From Loxodes magnus (taxonomy: Eukaryota; Ciliophora; Karyorelictea; Loxodida; Loxodidae), in contig CAMPDV010001070.1 of the NCBI GenBank assembly GCA_946699065.1, positions 57,501-121,500 on the forward strand: a stretch of DNA of 64,000 nt. The letters are read 5' to 3'. The translations under genes and the position numbers were made by a program. Shown here piece after piece: positions 1-11,150 of this stretch (positions within the stretch are counted from its first letter, which is position 1; every line of letters starts with the position of its first letter). The notes under the pieces were generated by a model. It was not told the origin of the DNA, did no database searches, and saw only the letters and a list, made by a program, of their open reading frames with translations.

Positions 1-822
1 GAATTAAGAAGATTCTATATAAATAACAGCAATGCTTACAAGAAAAAGAAAGGATACAGAATAGACCTAAATGAGACTGAGGTGGAATGGTAACAATTTA
101 CATTAAAAAAATGGTTGAGGAATTCAACTTTGATAAAAAATATTTAGCTGGAATTGAATGAAATTCCAAGGAAGTCAAGCAATTGTTAAACTTTTGTTAA
201 TAATAATTATTTAAGTTTTTCATTATGTCCATTAATTAAGGATTTCAAAATTAATTAATTAATTAATTTTAACCTAAAGAATTTTGGGGACCGGAAACTC
301 CTTTACAGCCAAACAACCCGATGCTCTCTTTTTTAGGAATGTCGGGGATATCCTGTCGTGTTCCAGATACAGATGTCAGAGAGTTCCATCGCTATGAGTA
401 GCCAGATTTCAAGTTCCTACCAAGAGCGGATAATCTCGAAGACAGTATTTCCTTCAGAAAGTGACTCTGATCGGAGATTTTCTCAGCAACAAGAAAAGAA
501 CTTGCTCCTAGCCATAAAACCAGAAAATTAGTCAAGAAGGCCAATCTCAGCTCCAACTATCTTTTTAATTATCTAGAATTTCAAGAAATTTCTAATTTAA
601 TGTTAAAACTCAACTTCACATAATCATACTCATATTTTATTGGAAGATTCCTAAAAGTATAAAAGTTAGAATTTTTAATATTTACAGTATTCTTTTCTAA
701 ATTTTTTTATCGAAAAGATTCTTGCTTAGATTTAATTGAAAATTTGTAATTAAAAGAGAATGAAATATGTTTTAAATCTACAAAGTTCAATATTTAAACT
801 TTTTAAATACATTAAGTTATGA
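1..822 (+). CDS. Hypothetical protein, 5' partial (ciliate code)
   Basis: Reading TAA/TAG as Gln, frame 1 is open from the window edge to a TGA at 820-822, 273 codons. I counted the TGA triplets through this stretch: eleven fall in the other two plus-strand frames and none in this one, which supports coding but does not prove it. The product is basic and Ser/Gln-rich, with TGG tryptophans near residues 29 and 38 and a Ser-rich stretch around residues 125-165. GC content rises at about 280-540. Frame 3 also gives a plausible protein around 110-460 but contains in-frame TGAs at 159, 462 and 468, so it is the weaker choice. No family recognised. The true start lies left of the window. Confidence 0.4.
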
Positions 823-2440
823 AATTCTTATTAATTATGCAGTTCTTAATTTTTTCTTAGATTCAAGCAAATTTTATCCATAAGACTTAGATTCATTATT
901 AACTATTCTGCAATTTTTTATTTATTTATAAGCAATTCTTTCTTCCTCAAATTTCATAAAGATCTGCGAAATCAGATACCTGCTTTTGTTCTTTTATTTT
1001 TTAGGTTATTTTTATTATACTTAATTTAATTTGATATATTTTTAAATTAATTAAGAAGATGATATTTTATTTAATATAATATCACATAGATTTTAAATTT
1101 TTTATTTTTAAATATATTTTGGTATTTTAATTAAAAAATTGCAATAAAATTTTTATTTCCTATAGCTTTTAATTAAGTTCAAAATTGACGAAATTAAAAT
1201 ATTTTTTTATTCTTAGTCAAAAATTTTTAAACTATCTCCAAGAAATTTACTTTATTCTTTCTAATTAAATATTTTACTATCAGTTATAATAAATTAGTTA
1301 AAATATTTAACTATATTTTCTATAGTGTTTTAAGTAATTATTTTTAATCTCATGTGTATCATTTAGTGATGTTTATATGAAGTTTACACTTTTTTATTTT
1401 AATTAATAAGAGTTAAAATTAATCAAAAAATTTAATTTTGCTAAATTTTTATGAAATTGGCCTTAAATTAGAGTTTTTCTTTCAAAATGAGAATACTAAC
1501 CGTAAATATGGCTACTTTTTATAAAAATTAGTTCTACTTTGATATGTTTTTTAGTAATAGCTTGATTAATCATTAAATTACCTTCTACTAAGTCTTAAAA
1601 TATTTAATATTCTAAACTAAATTAAAAAATAGTTTCCTTATTTAGAAATATTGGTTAATGATCGTAATAATTATAATCAAGTAGATAAATAAGCAATTAC
1701 ATTCAATTAAAAACTTTTTAAAAAATTCAACTTCCTTACTCTTATTATGAATTGATAAATTTTCATATGATGACATGATCTTGCTTTAATTAAATTAGTT
1801 TGGCTATTTAAAAATATCACTTTTTAATTTAAAATTAATACATAATCCTTAATTTTATGAGCTATTTATAATTTTTTAATGATTAAAATATATTTCTTTT
1901 TATTATTATTATATTTTATCCTATTTTCTAAACTTTTTAAATTTTATCTTCAATCCAAATATTATCTAACAATTTATTTAAATCAAAAATAAATAGTCTG
2001 CAATGTATTGATAGCTTTTATGAAATAATATTTACTAATAATTACTATGAGTATTTCCAATATATAAATAGACTTATGAATTATATTATGATAAAATTCC
2101 AAAATTAATTGTAATTTTTTAGCTATTTTTAAATATCTACAAAAATAAAAATTCAATAAATCCTAAATATTTCTTAAATTTATATTTTGCTATATTATTA
2201 TCTAAACTCTATAATTTTAATTAAATAAAATTTACTATTATGTTCATATAAATTAAAATCGATAATCTATTTATAGAAAATTTAAAAGAATGTAATAAAA
2301 ATTATTTTACATAATTTTGCAAGTTTGAAAATATTTCCTTTTTGTTTGTTTTCTTAAAAATTTAGAATTTCATCTTTTAGATAACATAGTCTTTTCAACT
2401 TAGATATAATATTTTACTGATAATATGATTTTTTATCAGT
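823..2440. other. AT-rich DNA without recognisable gene
   Basis: About 1.6 kb of A/T homopolymer-like sequence with almost no G or C runs. No frame, RNA or clear repeat seen. It fits eliminated germline spacer. Confidence 0.5.
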
Positions 2441-2445
2441 AAAAA

Positions 2446-3020
2446 ATGGTTAAATAGGGAAGAGAGTTTTATGTACTATGGAAGTATTAGCAAGAGTAGT
2501 TTAGACAAACTAACTTCTATGTGCAAAGGATACAAGATTAGAGTCAACACATTGAAAGCATCCTGTAAAATCAGAGAAGCTCGCAGATCCCATAGAGTAG
2601 GTAAATTTCGAAAAGATGGAGATTGAGAAGAATCCTCAACAAGCGAAAATAATTTAACCAAAACTCAATATTTAGAAATTATGCTACTATTGTAAAATTA
2701 GTAAAAGGAAAAATTAGATCTGATGCAACGAAAAAGGGTCAGTTTACAGAATGAGGAAGAATTCTGAACTAGAAGAACAAGAAGACTTAGACTTAACTAA
2801 TAACAGAAGAAGAAGAATTGGGGATGAAAACTTCATTATCTACTTCCATCTATCCACATCCAATTTTGTACTAGCTTATCCAGCTTCTTGCTGGCTTTAC
2901 AAGATTATTTTTCTTTATCCTAGTTTATCTCTTTCATGTTCTATTTTCTATGCCTATAGACCTTTGATCCAGTTACTATATCTTAAGAACTTTTATTACA
3001 AGACTTGGCAATCAAATTTT
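2446..3020 (+). pseudogene. Decayed protein-coding cluster
   Basis: Three overlapping plus frames look coding in turn. One runs from ATG 2446 to TGA 2752-2754 (102 codons, rich in Gln and Arg). A second starts at ATG 2471 and meets TGA at 2624, then reads on to a TGA at 2765 through a stretch rich in Leu, Glu and Lys that could form a coiled coil. A third starts at ATG 2751 with an acidic then Arg-rich N-terminus and runs on into the G1 remnant that follows. I interpret this as one or two genes broken by indels. No domain recognised. A short stretch near residue 7 of the first frame resembles the aromatic core of a chromodomain, but too little matches to name it. Confidence 0.35.
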
Positions 3021-3135
3021 AAATTAATTAATATCACTTTAAGATGTTAAAGATACCATAAGTATAAATAAAGGAAAATGATAGAACATGATAGATAACT
3101 TTATCTATTGCTAGTATTAAATAGAATCAGATGAC
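3021..3135 (+). pseudogene. G1 family remnant (copy 1 of 4)
   Basis: This short segment matches the start of the G1 family seen at 9504-9698 (plus), 56058-56246 (minus) and about 61985-62170 (minus). The shared DNA core reads TTAAAGATACCA, preceded by AGATGT or AGATAT, and in the family frame encodes a Leu-Arg-x-Gln-Arg-Tyr motif. Here similarity fades within about 40 codons and a TGA follows at about 3132. Orientation is the same as the 9.5-kb copy and opposite to the two right-hand copies. Function unknown. Confidence 0.45.
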
Positions 3136-3599
3136 TGGCAGAGAAATATCTGTTTTAGATGAAAAAACAACACTAATAAGAGTAATAAAATAGACATTTA
3201 AAGGCATTAGATTTATAACTAAAACTACAACAGCATTTCACAGTTAAAGTTTTAGTTTAAGTAATTTAGATAAGACTAATAATATTAATTAGCTTAAGAG
3301 AATTAAAGATAATAGAAGTATAGTATCTAATATATAAGTAGTAACTAGTTATTGCTAATAAAGACAAGTTAATAGTTATTATATAATCCTTTATTAAAAC
3401 TAATGTTTTGAGCATATATTAGTGATTGAAAATAATAATGATAATTATTTAAAAAGGATTAGTGTTATTAAATTTGATTGGTTGAAATAGTAGTAATAAA
3501 TTGGGTAACTCATTACACTATAGATAATTATAAAAAGGATAATTAATTTAAAGATATAAAAAATTCAAAATATTTATTAGATATCATCCGTGTGGGAAT

Positions 3600-3915
3600 T
3601 TTAATAGACGAGAACCATGCTGAGAAGTATGGTAGGTCATTCAAGTTTCTGCCCTATCGGCTTTCGATTGTAGTGTATTGGACTACCATGGCAGTGACAT
3701 ATAACGGAGAATTAGAGTTCAATTCTGGAGAGAAAGTCTTAGAGACGGCTACCACATCACAACATCAAGGAAGTAGTAGGCACACAAATTACCCAATCCT
3801 GACTGAAAGAGATAGTGACAAGAAATAACGACAACGGGCTTCGTCTCGGTGATTGGAATGATCACAACGTAAAAGCGTTAGCGAGAGCCCACTGGAGAGT
3901 AAGTCCTCCAATTTT
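3600..3915 (+). rRNA. Degenerate fragment of small-subunit (18S) rRNA
   Basis: The segment is clearly derived from eukaryotic SSU rRNA, sense strand. Landmarks in order: TTTCTGCCCTATC, GTGTATTGGACTACCATGG, ACGGAGAATTAG, ACGGCTACCACATC, AAATTACCCAATCCTGAC, TAGTGACAAGAAATAAC, TTGGAATGAT, and a decayed TTGGAGGGCAAGTC. This covers roughly nucleotides 300-620 of an 18S molecule, and both ends are missing. Most departures from the conserved sequence are G-to-A and C-to-T, for example in the GGGTAACGG and GGCAGCAGGCGCG blocks, plus a short duplication inside ACCACATC. It is therefore a non-functional copy ageing toward AT. A 78-codon standard-code frame at 3592-3828 is only a shadow. Which organism donated it cannot be settled by eye. 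Confidence 0.88.
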
Positions 3916-4397
3916 GTTCTAGAGGTCTTTAAAAATATAGTATACATGAATTAAGGTTGGTTTTGACCGAAATTTCATCATAAATTAAAAAATAGCTCAC
4001 ATAATGATTAAGGAAAAAAGCTGAAATGAGTCTAGATTATGAAATAAAATAGTTAGCTTGAATATGAAATGTAATGAGTTGCTTATTTGGATGATTTGTT
4101 GCTAAAACGTCTAATTTGGGGCAGAAACGGTTAATATAGCAACAGTTGAAAAAGTGCTCATGATAAGCAGATAAAGTGATTTGCTTGTGATAGTTAAAAT
4201 TTTAAGAACAATGTTGTCAAAGATCTTATCTTTCGATTGATTTGACACCTTGTACTAAATAGATCTAACAAATTATCATCTTAAAGACTAAATTTTTGCT
4301 TCCGTGCTTAAATAGTTAATTTATTAGTAGCAGTTATATCCTGTATGTTCAATCGCTTAAAATTTTGTCTTATTTAATTCTAAGGAGAAAATCTAAA
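3916..4397. other. No gene seen
   Basis: Mixed-composition DNA following the rRNA fragment. A stretch at about 3949-3963 resembles the reverse complement of the Tetrahymena chromosome breakage sequence but differs at about four of fifteen positions, so I do not call it. Confidence 0.3.
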
Positions 4398-4622
4398 ATG
4401 CATTAGGTTAGTTTAAGATTAATAGCAGATAACTAGGATTAGATAAAAGCAGTAATTAATAGATTGAACTAATTCTTAAACCACTGAGGAAAGATTGCTC
4501 TTCAAATTAAAAAACAATTATAAAATAGGTAAAGCAGAATAGCTAAATCAAGTATAACTATTAGAACACATTTAAATGCTTATTCAAAGTCAAATAATAT
4601 ATTACTTATTATAGTTCAATGA
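4398..4622 (+). pseudogene. Small hypothetical ORF with one in-frame TGA
   Basis: Frame from ATG 4398 to TGA 4620-4622 with one internal TGA at 4485. The encoded peptide (74 codons) is rich in Ile, Gln and Lys and could form a helix. A purine-rich stretch precedes the ATG. The length is too short and the TGA too damaging for a confident gene. It may be a distant relative of the G2 family, but I could not align it convincingly. Confidence 0.25.
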
Positions 4623-5073
4623 TATATTAAGACAAATATTAAAAGATAATATTGATTTTTCTTTTTTACTTAACTCCAATGTAAAGAACTAACTGCTTAC
4701 AAATATGGTTTCATCTGAGTATGTTACTAAATTTTTTATCTACATATATAACTCCTCTGATCTAGAATTATTAGATAGTACCACTCTAATTGCTTTAAAT
4801 CGCTTTTCTTTCATTTCGTAGACAATTTGTATTCTTCTTTCCACTTATATTTAATAAGCTTATATCTCATTCGCAAATATTCTTATCATTCTTCATAAAA
4901 CTTTCTTAAATAAGGTAATTAGCATATAAAGTAGCTTCTCTTATGAATCGTAATGGTATAGTTTTATTTAAGTAATGTTAAGACATAAAATGATTTGAAA
5001 TATTAAATATCCTAAGTTTATAATAAATAGTATAAAGAATTACTAATAAACATACAATCTAATTATCCTTCTA
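4623..5073. other. Pyrimidine-rich spacer
   Basis: Moderately C/T-rich on the plus strand, as in the minus-strand coding blocks that follow, but no frame longer than about 60 codons was followed through it. Confidence 0.25.
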
Positions 5074-5516
5074 TCATACAAATTTCTCTTTTTCTCTAGG
5101 TCTAAAAATTATAGTTCCAAAGTATTAAACTTGAGTCTCTAATATTTGGATCTTAGTTGTTAAATTTTAGGTTCTAAGAATCAGTAGTTAGATATTCTAC
5201 TTACTGGACTCTAATTTCTAGTTTTTAAATCCCATCAGAAACTTATAGCTGAATCTACCTCCTAAATTCCTTTTTAACGTTGATTAACTATTTCTAATTA
5301 CTAGTCAGTATGTATTTCGATACTCAAGGGTTATGATAACTCTAGTATCACTCTCTTTGATATTCAATTCACGTTCTAAATGAGCATTAGCAACTCTCCA
5401 ATAATCTTTGAGGCTTTAGATATCCTTAATCATGTAGAATAATCCCTACCTATCGAGATTTTACTAATCCTTCAGCTAATCTAGCAAAGATTTCTCTGTC
5501 TTAAGTAAAGCACTTT
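5074..5516 (-). pseudogene. Hypothetical protein, frameshifted
   Basis: Reading leftwards from about 5516, an open stretch of some 35 codons shifts frame near 5400. It then continues to a TGA at 5074-5076, interrupted by one TGA near 5317. The second part starts with a Tyr-Trp-Arg motif, has a charged region rich in Glu and Arg, and ends in a Lys/Arg-rich tail. Composition is markedly less AT-rich than its flanks, which is what draws attention to it. No family recognised. It lies outside the best-aligned part of IR1. Confidence 0.3.
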
Positions 5517-6984
5517 GGTTAATTAAGAAGAGTTATAAGAGAAAAAAGAGTATTGAATACTTTGAAAATGTGTCAGATAATTAGCCTTGAGATTGTGATA
5601 GTACATTAAAAACCTCATTACTTTTTAATACCTAGGATCTAGAACAAAGGAACAACAGAAAGGAAGAAGAAAATAATGAGGATATCAGTAGCTTTGCTAG
5701 CAAATTCGATAAGATTAGCTAAAATTTGGCAGATAGAACAGAAAAAGTAAGTAATTTATTGTAGCAAAAACATGAGAAATGTAGTTATAGAAGAAACATA
5801 ATTATTGAATCTTTGTCTTATTTTCCTTCTGTAAGGTTTTTATTTTTTCCAATATTAGTTCAAATTAATGATTGTGATTAGTTATTAAGCAGGTTTTATA
5901 TATAAGTTAATTATCTTTAGAACATATTAATTACAATACTATTTGATACTCTTAACACAAGTTATAAATTTTAGTTTTCATAGTTTTTAGTTAATGTACA
6001 AGTTTAGTTTATTTTAACTTAACATCAAGACAGAATATAACATTATTCCTCTTATGCATTGCATTTAAACATCACTACCTATACATTACCACTTAGACTA
6101 TTAATCTCATTAAACCCATCATCACATATCGCACAAATCCTTACATTTTGGACATTTTTAATCACTAAATTAATTATAAGAAAATAAATAGCTTTAATTA
6201 TATCATTATAATATAGATAATCCATAGACAAGCAATTTATTAAGAGTTTAAATATTATTAAAGAGAATGCTTAATTAAATAATATTTATTACTCTATCAT
6301 AACGTATTCTATATGCTTTTTGTGGATAACTTTAATCTTTTATGATAGTTTTATTAATATTCAATTAATTTAAAATTCAATTCACAAATTACAAATTAAT
6401 ATCTTACAGAGAAAGCTGCTAACGTTATCTCTGCCAAATGGCATTTTTAGTTTTAGTTCTTATTTCTTATTGAACAATTTCCCTTTTAGATTTCATGCCT
6501 TTTATCTAACTAATTTAATTTCAGAGGTTCAATATTTTACTATTTATCTACTTCTTAAATTTATCTTTATCATTCAAATACTCTTTTCTTTTACTCACCC
6601 AGCCTTTTTCTTATTTTATTATTAAAAATTAGCTTACTGAAATGAGATTTTAACATCCTAGAAAGCCTTGTTAAACTTAAGTAACTTTTAATGTAGTAAT
6701 TAACTAACCAAGATCGCATAGTTAGAAGATCCTCCAGTTTGCATATTTTCTATCTTTTATTCCATTTCAGTAAGCAATCTTCTATTTTCATTGATATAAT
6801 TAGCATTCTTATTACACCTTCTAATTACTAGATATCCAGCAAAAAAATGCTTAGAATAAAATCTATTTAATAAATACTATAAAAGGCCTATTTTAGCTTT
6901 CTTTAGTATTTGATTTTAATTAAATTTTAGGAATTTATTCAATAATTGAACGTAAAAGTTTAAAAAATAAAACAGTATTTTATA
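5517..6984 (-). other. Pyrimidine-rich region, probably decayed minus-strand genes
   Basis: The plus strand is enriched in C/T over about 1.4 kb, the same strand bias as the recognisable minus-strand copies at 7.0-8.6 kb. I could not follow a single frame for more than about 80 codons. Part of it may correspond to the 61.1-61.9 kb region, which lies in the same orientation. Confidence 0.25.
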
Positions 6985-7560
6985 ATATATAAATACCGCC
7001 CAAATTTGTTTGACTCTATTTAAAGGTTAAAATCTTTATTTATCCGCCTTTTTCTTGATTTCTCAAGTTTGTTTTGCTTCATAGGTTATAATTCTTTAAA
7101 GTACATCAAGATCTTTCTACTATCTAATCTAATCGACATTATTTAAAACTTGATCTATTAGCTCTAAAATATCTTTCAACCCCAGTTTTTGAGTTTATCA
7201 TCTGAATTTTATTGAAATTCAGCTTTATTTTTTTAATTATCTCCCTTCTAAATATAGATCTGTAAATTTTTCATTAGCATTTAAGATCCCTCCCATGTCT
7301 TGCATGTTTATTGAAACAAGCAGTTTAAATTTATCCTTCTGCACTAAATTTTGAAAGCACTATTATAATTCTCGATGTTTTTCTTAATATTAATAATAGA
7401 ATAATTTTTCTTCTGAGAAATTACTACCCACCAAATTTACTATTTCTTCAATTACTCATTTTACAGCCGCAAAAAGAGTAACTTTAAGCTAAAAATATCA
7501 TTGATACTTGATGCTTTTTTAATTCATTAGTATATATAATAAATGAACTGAAACCTAATT
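6985..7560 (-). pseudogene. G3 family copy (left)
   Basis: A minus-strand coding remnant in shifting frames. It carries a Ser-Asp-Asp-Lys-Leu motif at about 7190-7205, shared with copies near 53.06 and 55.31 kb, followed by a Leu/Asp-rich helix. The C-terminal part (about 6985-7090) ends in a Lys-Phe-x-Arg-Tyr motif and lines up with 60.96-61.14 kb in the same orientation. At least one frameshift and one TGA break it. I infer a helical protein; nothing in it identifies an activity. The neighbouring G2 copy upstream on the same strand suggests one transcription direction for the pair. Confidence 0.4.
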
Positions 7561-7599
7561 AAGTTAAGGAATGTTTTCCTTTGAATAGTGCTTCTCTAA

Positions 7600-8640
7600 A
7601 TATCTTTTTTAGCTTTTCACTTTTGCTATTTATCAGCTTTTAACTTTAGTCTTCAGGTTGGCTTCTTAATTATAAATTTACATCCAGTAAGTTTAAGATC
7701 TCGTAAATTTCTCATCATTCCATTTTTACTTCGCTTTTTTTAGATTTAGCTTATATTTTCTTTAAAACTTAATCTCTTTTGAATCTTGACTCTCAATCTT
7801 GATATTCTTTGCCTTTCTTAATCTAGATTCTGGTTATACTTATTAGGCCTCTTTATATACTTCTTTCTTTATTAAATAAAACAAATTCTAGTATTTATGT
7901 ATGGCTTAATGTTAAACCTTGCTACGAAACTTCTTAGACTCTTAGATATCACCAGCTTAAATTATGTTCTTATATTATTCTTTTCCTATTTAAATTACCA
8001 AAATATTGTAAAGAAAAATTTTAAGAATCCAATAGTACTTTTGGTGCTAAATATCCTGAGGAATAGTTTTTCTAAAGTAGGAAGAACTGGTTATTCTAAC
8101 CTTTTCTAATTTGACTACATATTCTACTTTCAATAGTTGATGTATCGCTTGCAATTTAGCTAGCAAGTCTGAGACAAAAGTAGTCAAACGTCTTTAAATG
8201 TTGGTTCTGTTAATCTTTTCTTATACTGAAACAGTTCTTTAAATAAGCATATTTATTAAATTACCTAGACTAAATCTTATTACAACCTCTTAAATAACCT
8301 GTCATAATAACTAGTTAGAGATATCTTAGATATTAAAGTATTTCTAAAATAAATAATATCTCTTATGAATAATTAAACTTATAATGTATTTTGCTACTTC
8401 TCTTTTATTAGATTTAGATTTACTATTACTTAGCTTTCTTCTTTATTGGATCTATATTTTATTTTACCCTCCAAATATTTTTTGTTCTAATACTTGAATT
8501 GCTTATAATTATCTACCTTATGTATGTTAAATTTCTATATTTAAGGATAATTAAAGTATTTTCTACTTATTGGATATTAACAGTCTAATCCTCATTATTT
8601 ATTTTCCTTTTCATTTAATCCTTTTTTAATTTCCTTCATT
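7600..8640 (-). pseudogene. G2 family copy (left arm of IR1)
   Basis: This is the inverted counterpart of 57.6-58.7 kb. In the family frame the first ~90 codons contain no TGA and align closely, including a Tyr-Asp-Arg-Leu-Phe-Lys-Arg-Leu-Gln-Gln-Asp core at about 8210-8300. Differences between copies include synonymous TAG/TAA exchanges read as Gln. Indels near 8240 break the frame. The C-terminal half is still open here through a codon that is TGA in the right copy and TAA here. The product is helical and Gln/Lys-rich with no recognised domain. The standard-code frame at 7897-8109 on the plus strand is a shadow. Confidence 0.5.
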
Positions 8641-9503
8641 TAAAAACAATATAATTAATTTATAGTTTTAGCTTAATTAAGAAGACAAATCTAACTATCT
8701 AGTTTTGTAAGATAGTTAGATATAAAAGGGTAACCATAAGAATAATAAAGAAAAGTGATTTAATAAAATATACTATCAATGATACTTAAATATTGGGTCG
8801 TTTCATTTCTATCAAATATAAACTAAAGATCTAAACTGCTTAGCATTTGATATGCTACAGTAAAGTATCAAAATATAATTAAAAATAATAACAAAAAGAG
8901 ATATAGGAGCATGCATTAGACTATAGAGTGTAACTACAAGTCATCCACTCATTAATTAAAACTAAGAAAAGATCAAGTAGAAAAATTAGATTTAAATATA
9001 GAAACTTATTCTTATGGAAGCCTTAAGAATAGAAGGTCTGTTAAGCTAAACAACACTATAGAAGAAGTTTCTAAACATATTTCCTAAGCAATTTTCATTC
9101 TAATATTCGAAATATAAAGCGGCATTAACTTTATTTCTCTGTAGCTAGCTAGTTAGGAAGTAGAAAGATTATCTTAATTAGTTACTTATTTTAGTTACTG
9201 AACTATCAGTGAGCATATACGTTAGCAGTAATTTAAATTTGCACAAGGATACATAATTAGTCCAGCATCTTCTGATAAGCTTTACTTTGTGTCTTTAAGG
9301 TTAGTTTTAGTTAGTGACATTTAATATTTGGAAAATACTTAGGTAATAAAGCAGTTATTATTATAATTAAGATATACTTTACTTTATTCAATTTTAAAGC
9401 TGCTTAGTCTAGTTTCTATTTTTCTTAATCTTCTTTTCAATTATATTAACTATTTTATCATATTGTTAAGTTAGATCTTTTCATTAGTAAGTAAACTGGT
9501 TGA
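8641..9503. other. IR1 arm spacer, no gene followed
   Basis: Conserved in patches with the right arm (56.25-57.45 kb), yet no TGA-poor frame was traced. A short inverted repeat, AACTATCT / AGATAGTT, occurs at about 8692-8720. Confidence 0.3.
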
Positions 9504-9698
9504 TTTTTTATTAGCAAAAGTCTTAAGATATTAAAGATACCAAGAAGAATAATTAGTAATAAGATTAAGCAGCCAACATAGTCTGTTATAGCTTAAACTA
9601 AGGATCTTATTAATAGATATAAAGCAGATAGCTCAGAAGGAAGATTTATAAAAGGACTAAAAAGAATAATGAAATTATATATTAAAGAAGCATTATGA
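9504..9698 (+). CDS. G1 family protein (left IR1 arm)
   Basis: Open for 64 codons between TGA 9501-9503 and TGA 9696-9698. It aligns with the minus-strand copy at 56058-56246 at both ends of the frame; the shared core reads Lys-Gln-Pro-Thr-Gln-Ser-Val-Ile-Ala-Gln followed by an Asn-Arg-Tyr and an Ala-Asp-Ser-Ser-Glu-Gly motif. Between them a run of about eight codons is read in a different frame in the two copies because one base is gained and one lost, so the downstream frame is restored. No ATG lies at the position used by the right copy (TTT here). Function unknown. Confidence 0.45.
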
Positions 9699-10189
9699 AA
9701 TCCATATTCAGCTAAGAATTTAGATTAAACATAATAAGAGTGAAAGGCAGATTCATCTTAACATTGCAAGATTTGACGTTCATTAGAGAAAAATCTACCT
9801 TTATATTATTTAAGTTCAGCTACTAAGAGAAAGAATATAATAAAATAGTAAATTATAAAGAAGAAAATTAGATATTAAGAAGTAGAATGATTTGCGTTAA
9901 TAACTAAGTATTAGTTTTAGTATTATAATATTGCAAATTTAATACTCTTATAAAAATAGATTTAAGCAAAGAATTATTTTAAGATATCAGTTTAATTTAA
10001 TGTTTATAAAGTTATAAATTACTGTTTTGCTAAAATTAACTTTAATATCTAAGAGATTACATTAAGCCTTAGCGTTAAAATTAATTATGAGTTATAGCAA
10101 AAGCCTTTTTCAAAATTGTTTATTTTACCAGCTTTCTTACTTCTACTTTTAATTAATATAATAGTAGGATCCATGAATAATAGATACCC

Positions 10190-10690
10190 ATTCCTTCTTT
10201 TTTACTTCAAAGTGATACTTCATAAATAAGTTTTAGCTCACTATCTAATTACCAACTGAGTAAGGTGTTTTTTTTCTACTTTATTTGAATGTATTAGAAT
10301 TAGCTTTCTTCTTCTATAATTATAAATAAGCCTATCTTCAATTCTTGATAGTCTAATCTTACTATCTTATTTAGATTCTTTAGCTAGACAACTTTCAATA
10401 GCATTAATATATTCTTTTAATTCCTTTATAGCGAAGTCATTATATACAACAATTAACTTAACCTAAATAGGATTTAGAAATATATTCTAATAGTTTTAGC
10501 AATTTAATATTGCATCTCTTAAACTTACTCTAAACTGCTGAGATTGTACAATATTAACCTTTGTTCTTTAAATTTGTCTCCACTAATTCTACTTAATTTA
10601 GTTTCTATTAGATTAATTTTTTATGCTTATCTTGTTACTAACCTTACTTGCAACTCCTAGTCTTGATATCTCTTATCATGATCGTATCTT
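10190..10690. mobile_element. ~500-bp insertion in the left IR1 arm
   Basis: In the right arm the sequence corresponding to ATGAATAATAGATA runs within about 20 bases into GAACACCAC. In the left arm the same two anchors are separated by some 500 extra bases, C/T-rich on the plus strand and unlike the arm. I infer an insertion here or a deletion in the right arm. No terminal repeats or target duplication could be seen. Confidence 0.4.
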
Positions 10691-10799
10691 CGTCCTATAT
10701 AATATCTGGAACACCACGGAAGCTATTTACCACACTTAATTAACCTAAAACTATTTTTTGTCTTATTTACGTATATCCTGCTTCTCCCTTCCAAAAACC

Positions 10800-11150
10800 T
10801 CTATTATATTTTTGAACTAAAATATATCGCCCAAAGCTTAAATCTAATAGCAACTAAAATTAAAGCTAAGCTAAAATGAAATAATAAGCTTTATTACTTT
10901 AAATTTGAACAATAGATTAGAAAGGAAAGTAAGATAGTAATTTATAATAGATAGGATAAATATATGAGTGACTGCTAAGAGAAGATATATATGACTTAGC
11001 TTCTTAAACATATTAGCAATATAAACTTTAAATTAAAAATCAAGAAGCAACACTATAGAACAAAATAAAAGGAATAGCAGCCTTTTCTTATTATAAGCCT
11101 TATAAAGTGTCAAGCAAATATTTTATAATTAAATATAGTTAAATTAAATA
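10800..11150 (+). pseudogene. G3 family copy, N-terminal part
   Basis: Inverted counterpart of 55.42-55.56 kb. Both copies share a Leu-Asn-Leu-Ile-x-Thr-Lys stretch and a TGA shortly afterwards at the same column, which may therefore be a real stop. Beyond it the frame stays open for about 80 codons here. The product is Lys/Gln-rich with no recognised domain. Confidence 0.35.

Larger units (their letters stand above)
7500..11150 (+). repeat. Left arm of large inverted repeat IR1
   Basis: Read leftwards, 55.42-58.75 kb matches this arm in the same gene order. Anchor matches: G2 (7.6-8.6 vs 57.6-58.6 kb), a block at 8890-8930 vs 56820-56860, 9100-9250 vs 56480-56620, G1 (9504 vs 56246), 10020-10190 vs 55690-55850 and 10837-10900 vs 55490-55550. 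Identity by eye is about 70-85 percent in anchors, with indels. Extra DNA lies in the right arm at about 56.86-57.45 kb and in this arm at about 10.19-10.69 kb. The ends are approximate. Confidence 0.7.

Noticed and set aside
2471..2640. bZIP or homeodomain-like basic region.
   Set aside because: Basic residues are present but the diagnostic Asn/Arg spacing is not.
3592..3828. 78-codon standard-code protein.
   Set aside because: It lies wholly on the SSU rRNA fragment and is an artefact of that sequence.
3949..3963. Possible Tetrahymena chromosome breakage sequence (reverse complement).
   Set aside because: About four mismatches to the 15-base consensus; known sites tolerate far fewer. No other match in the window.
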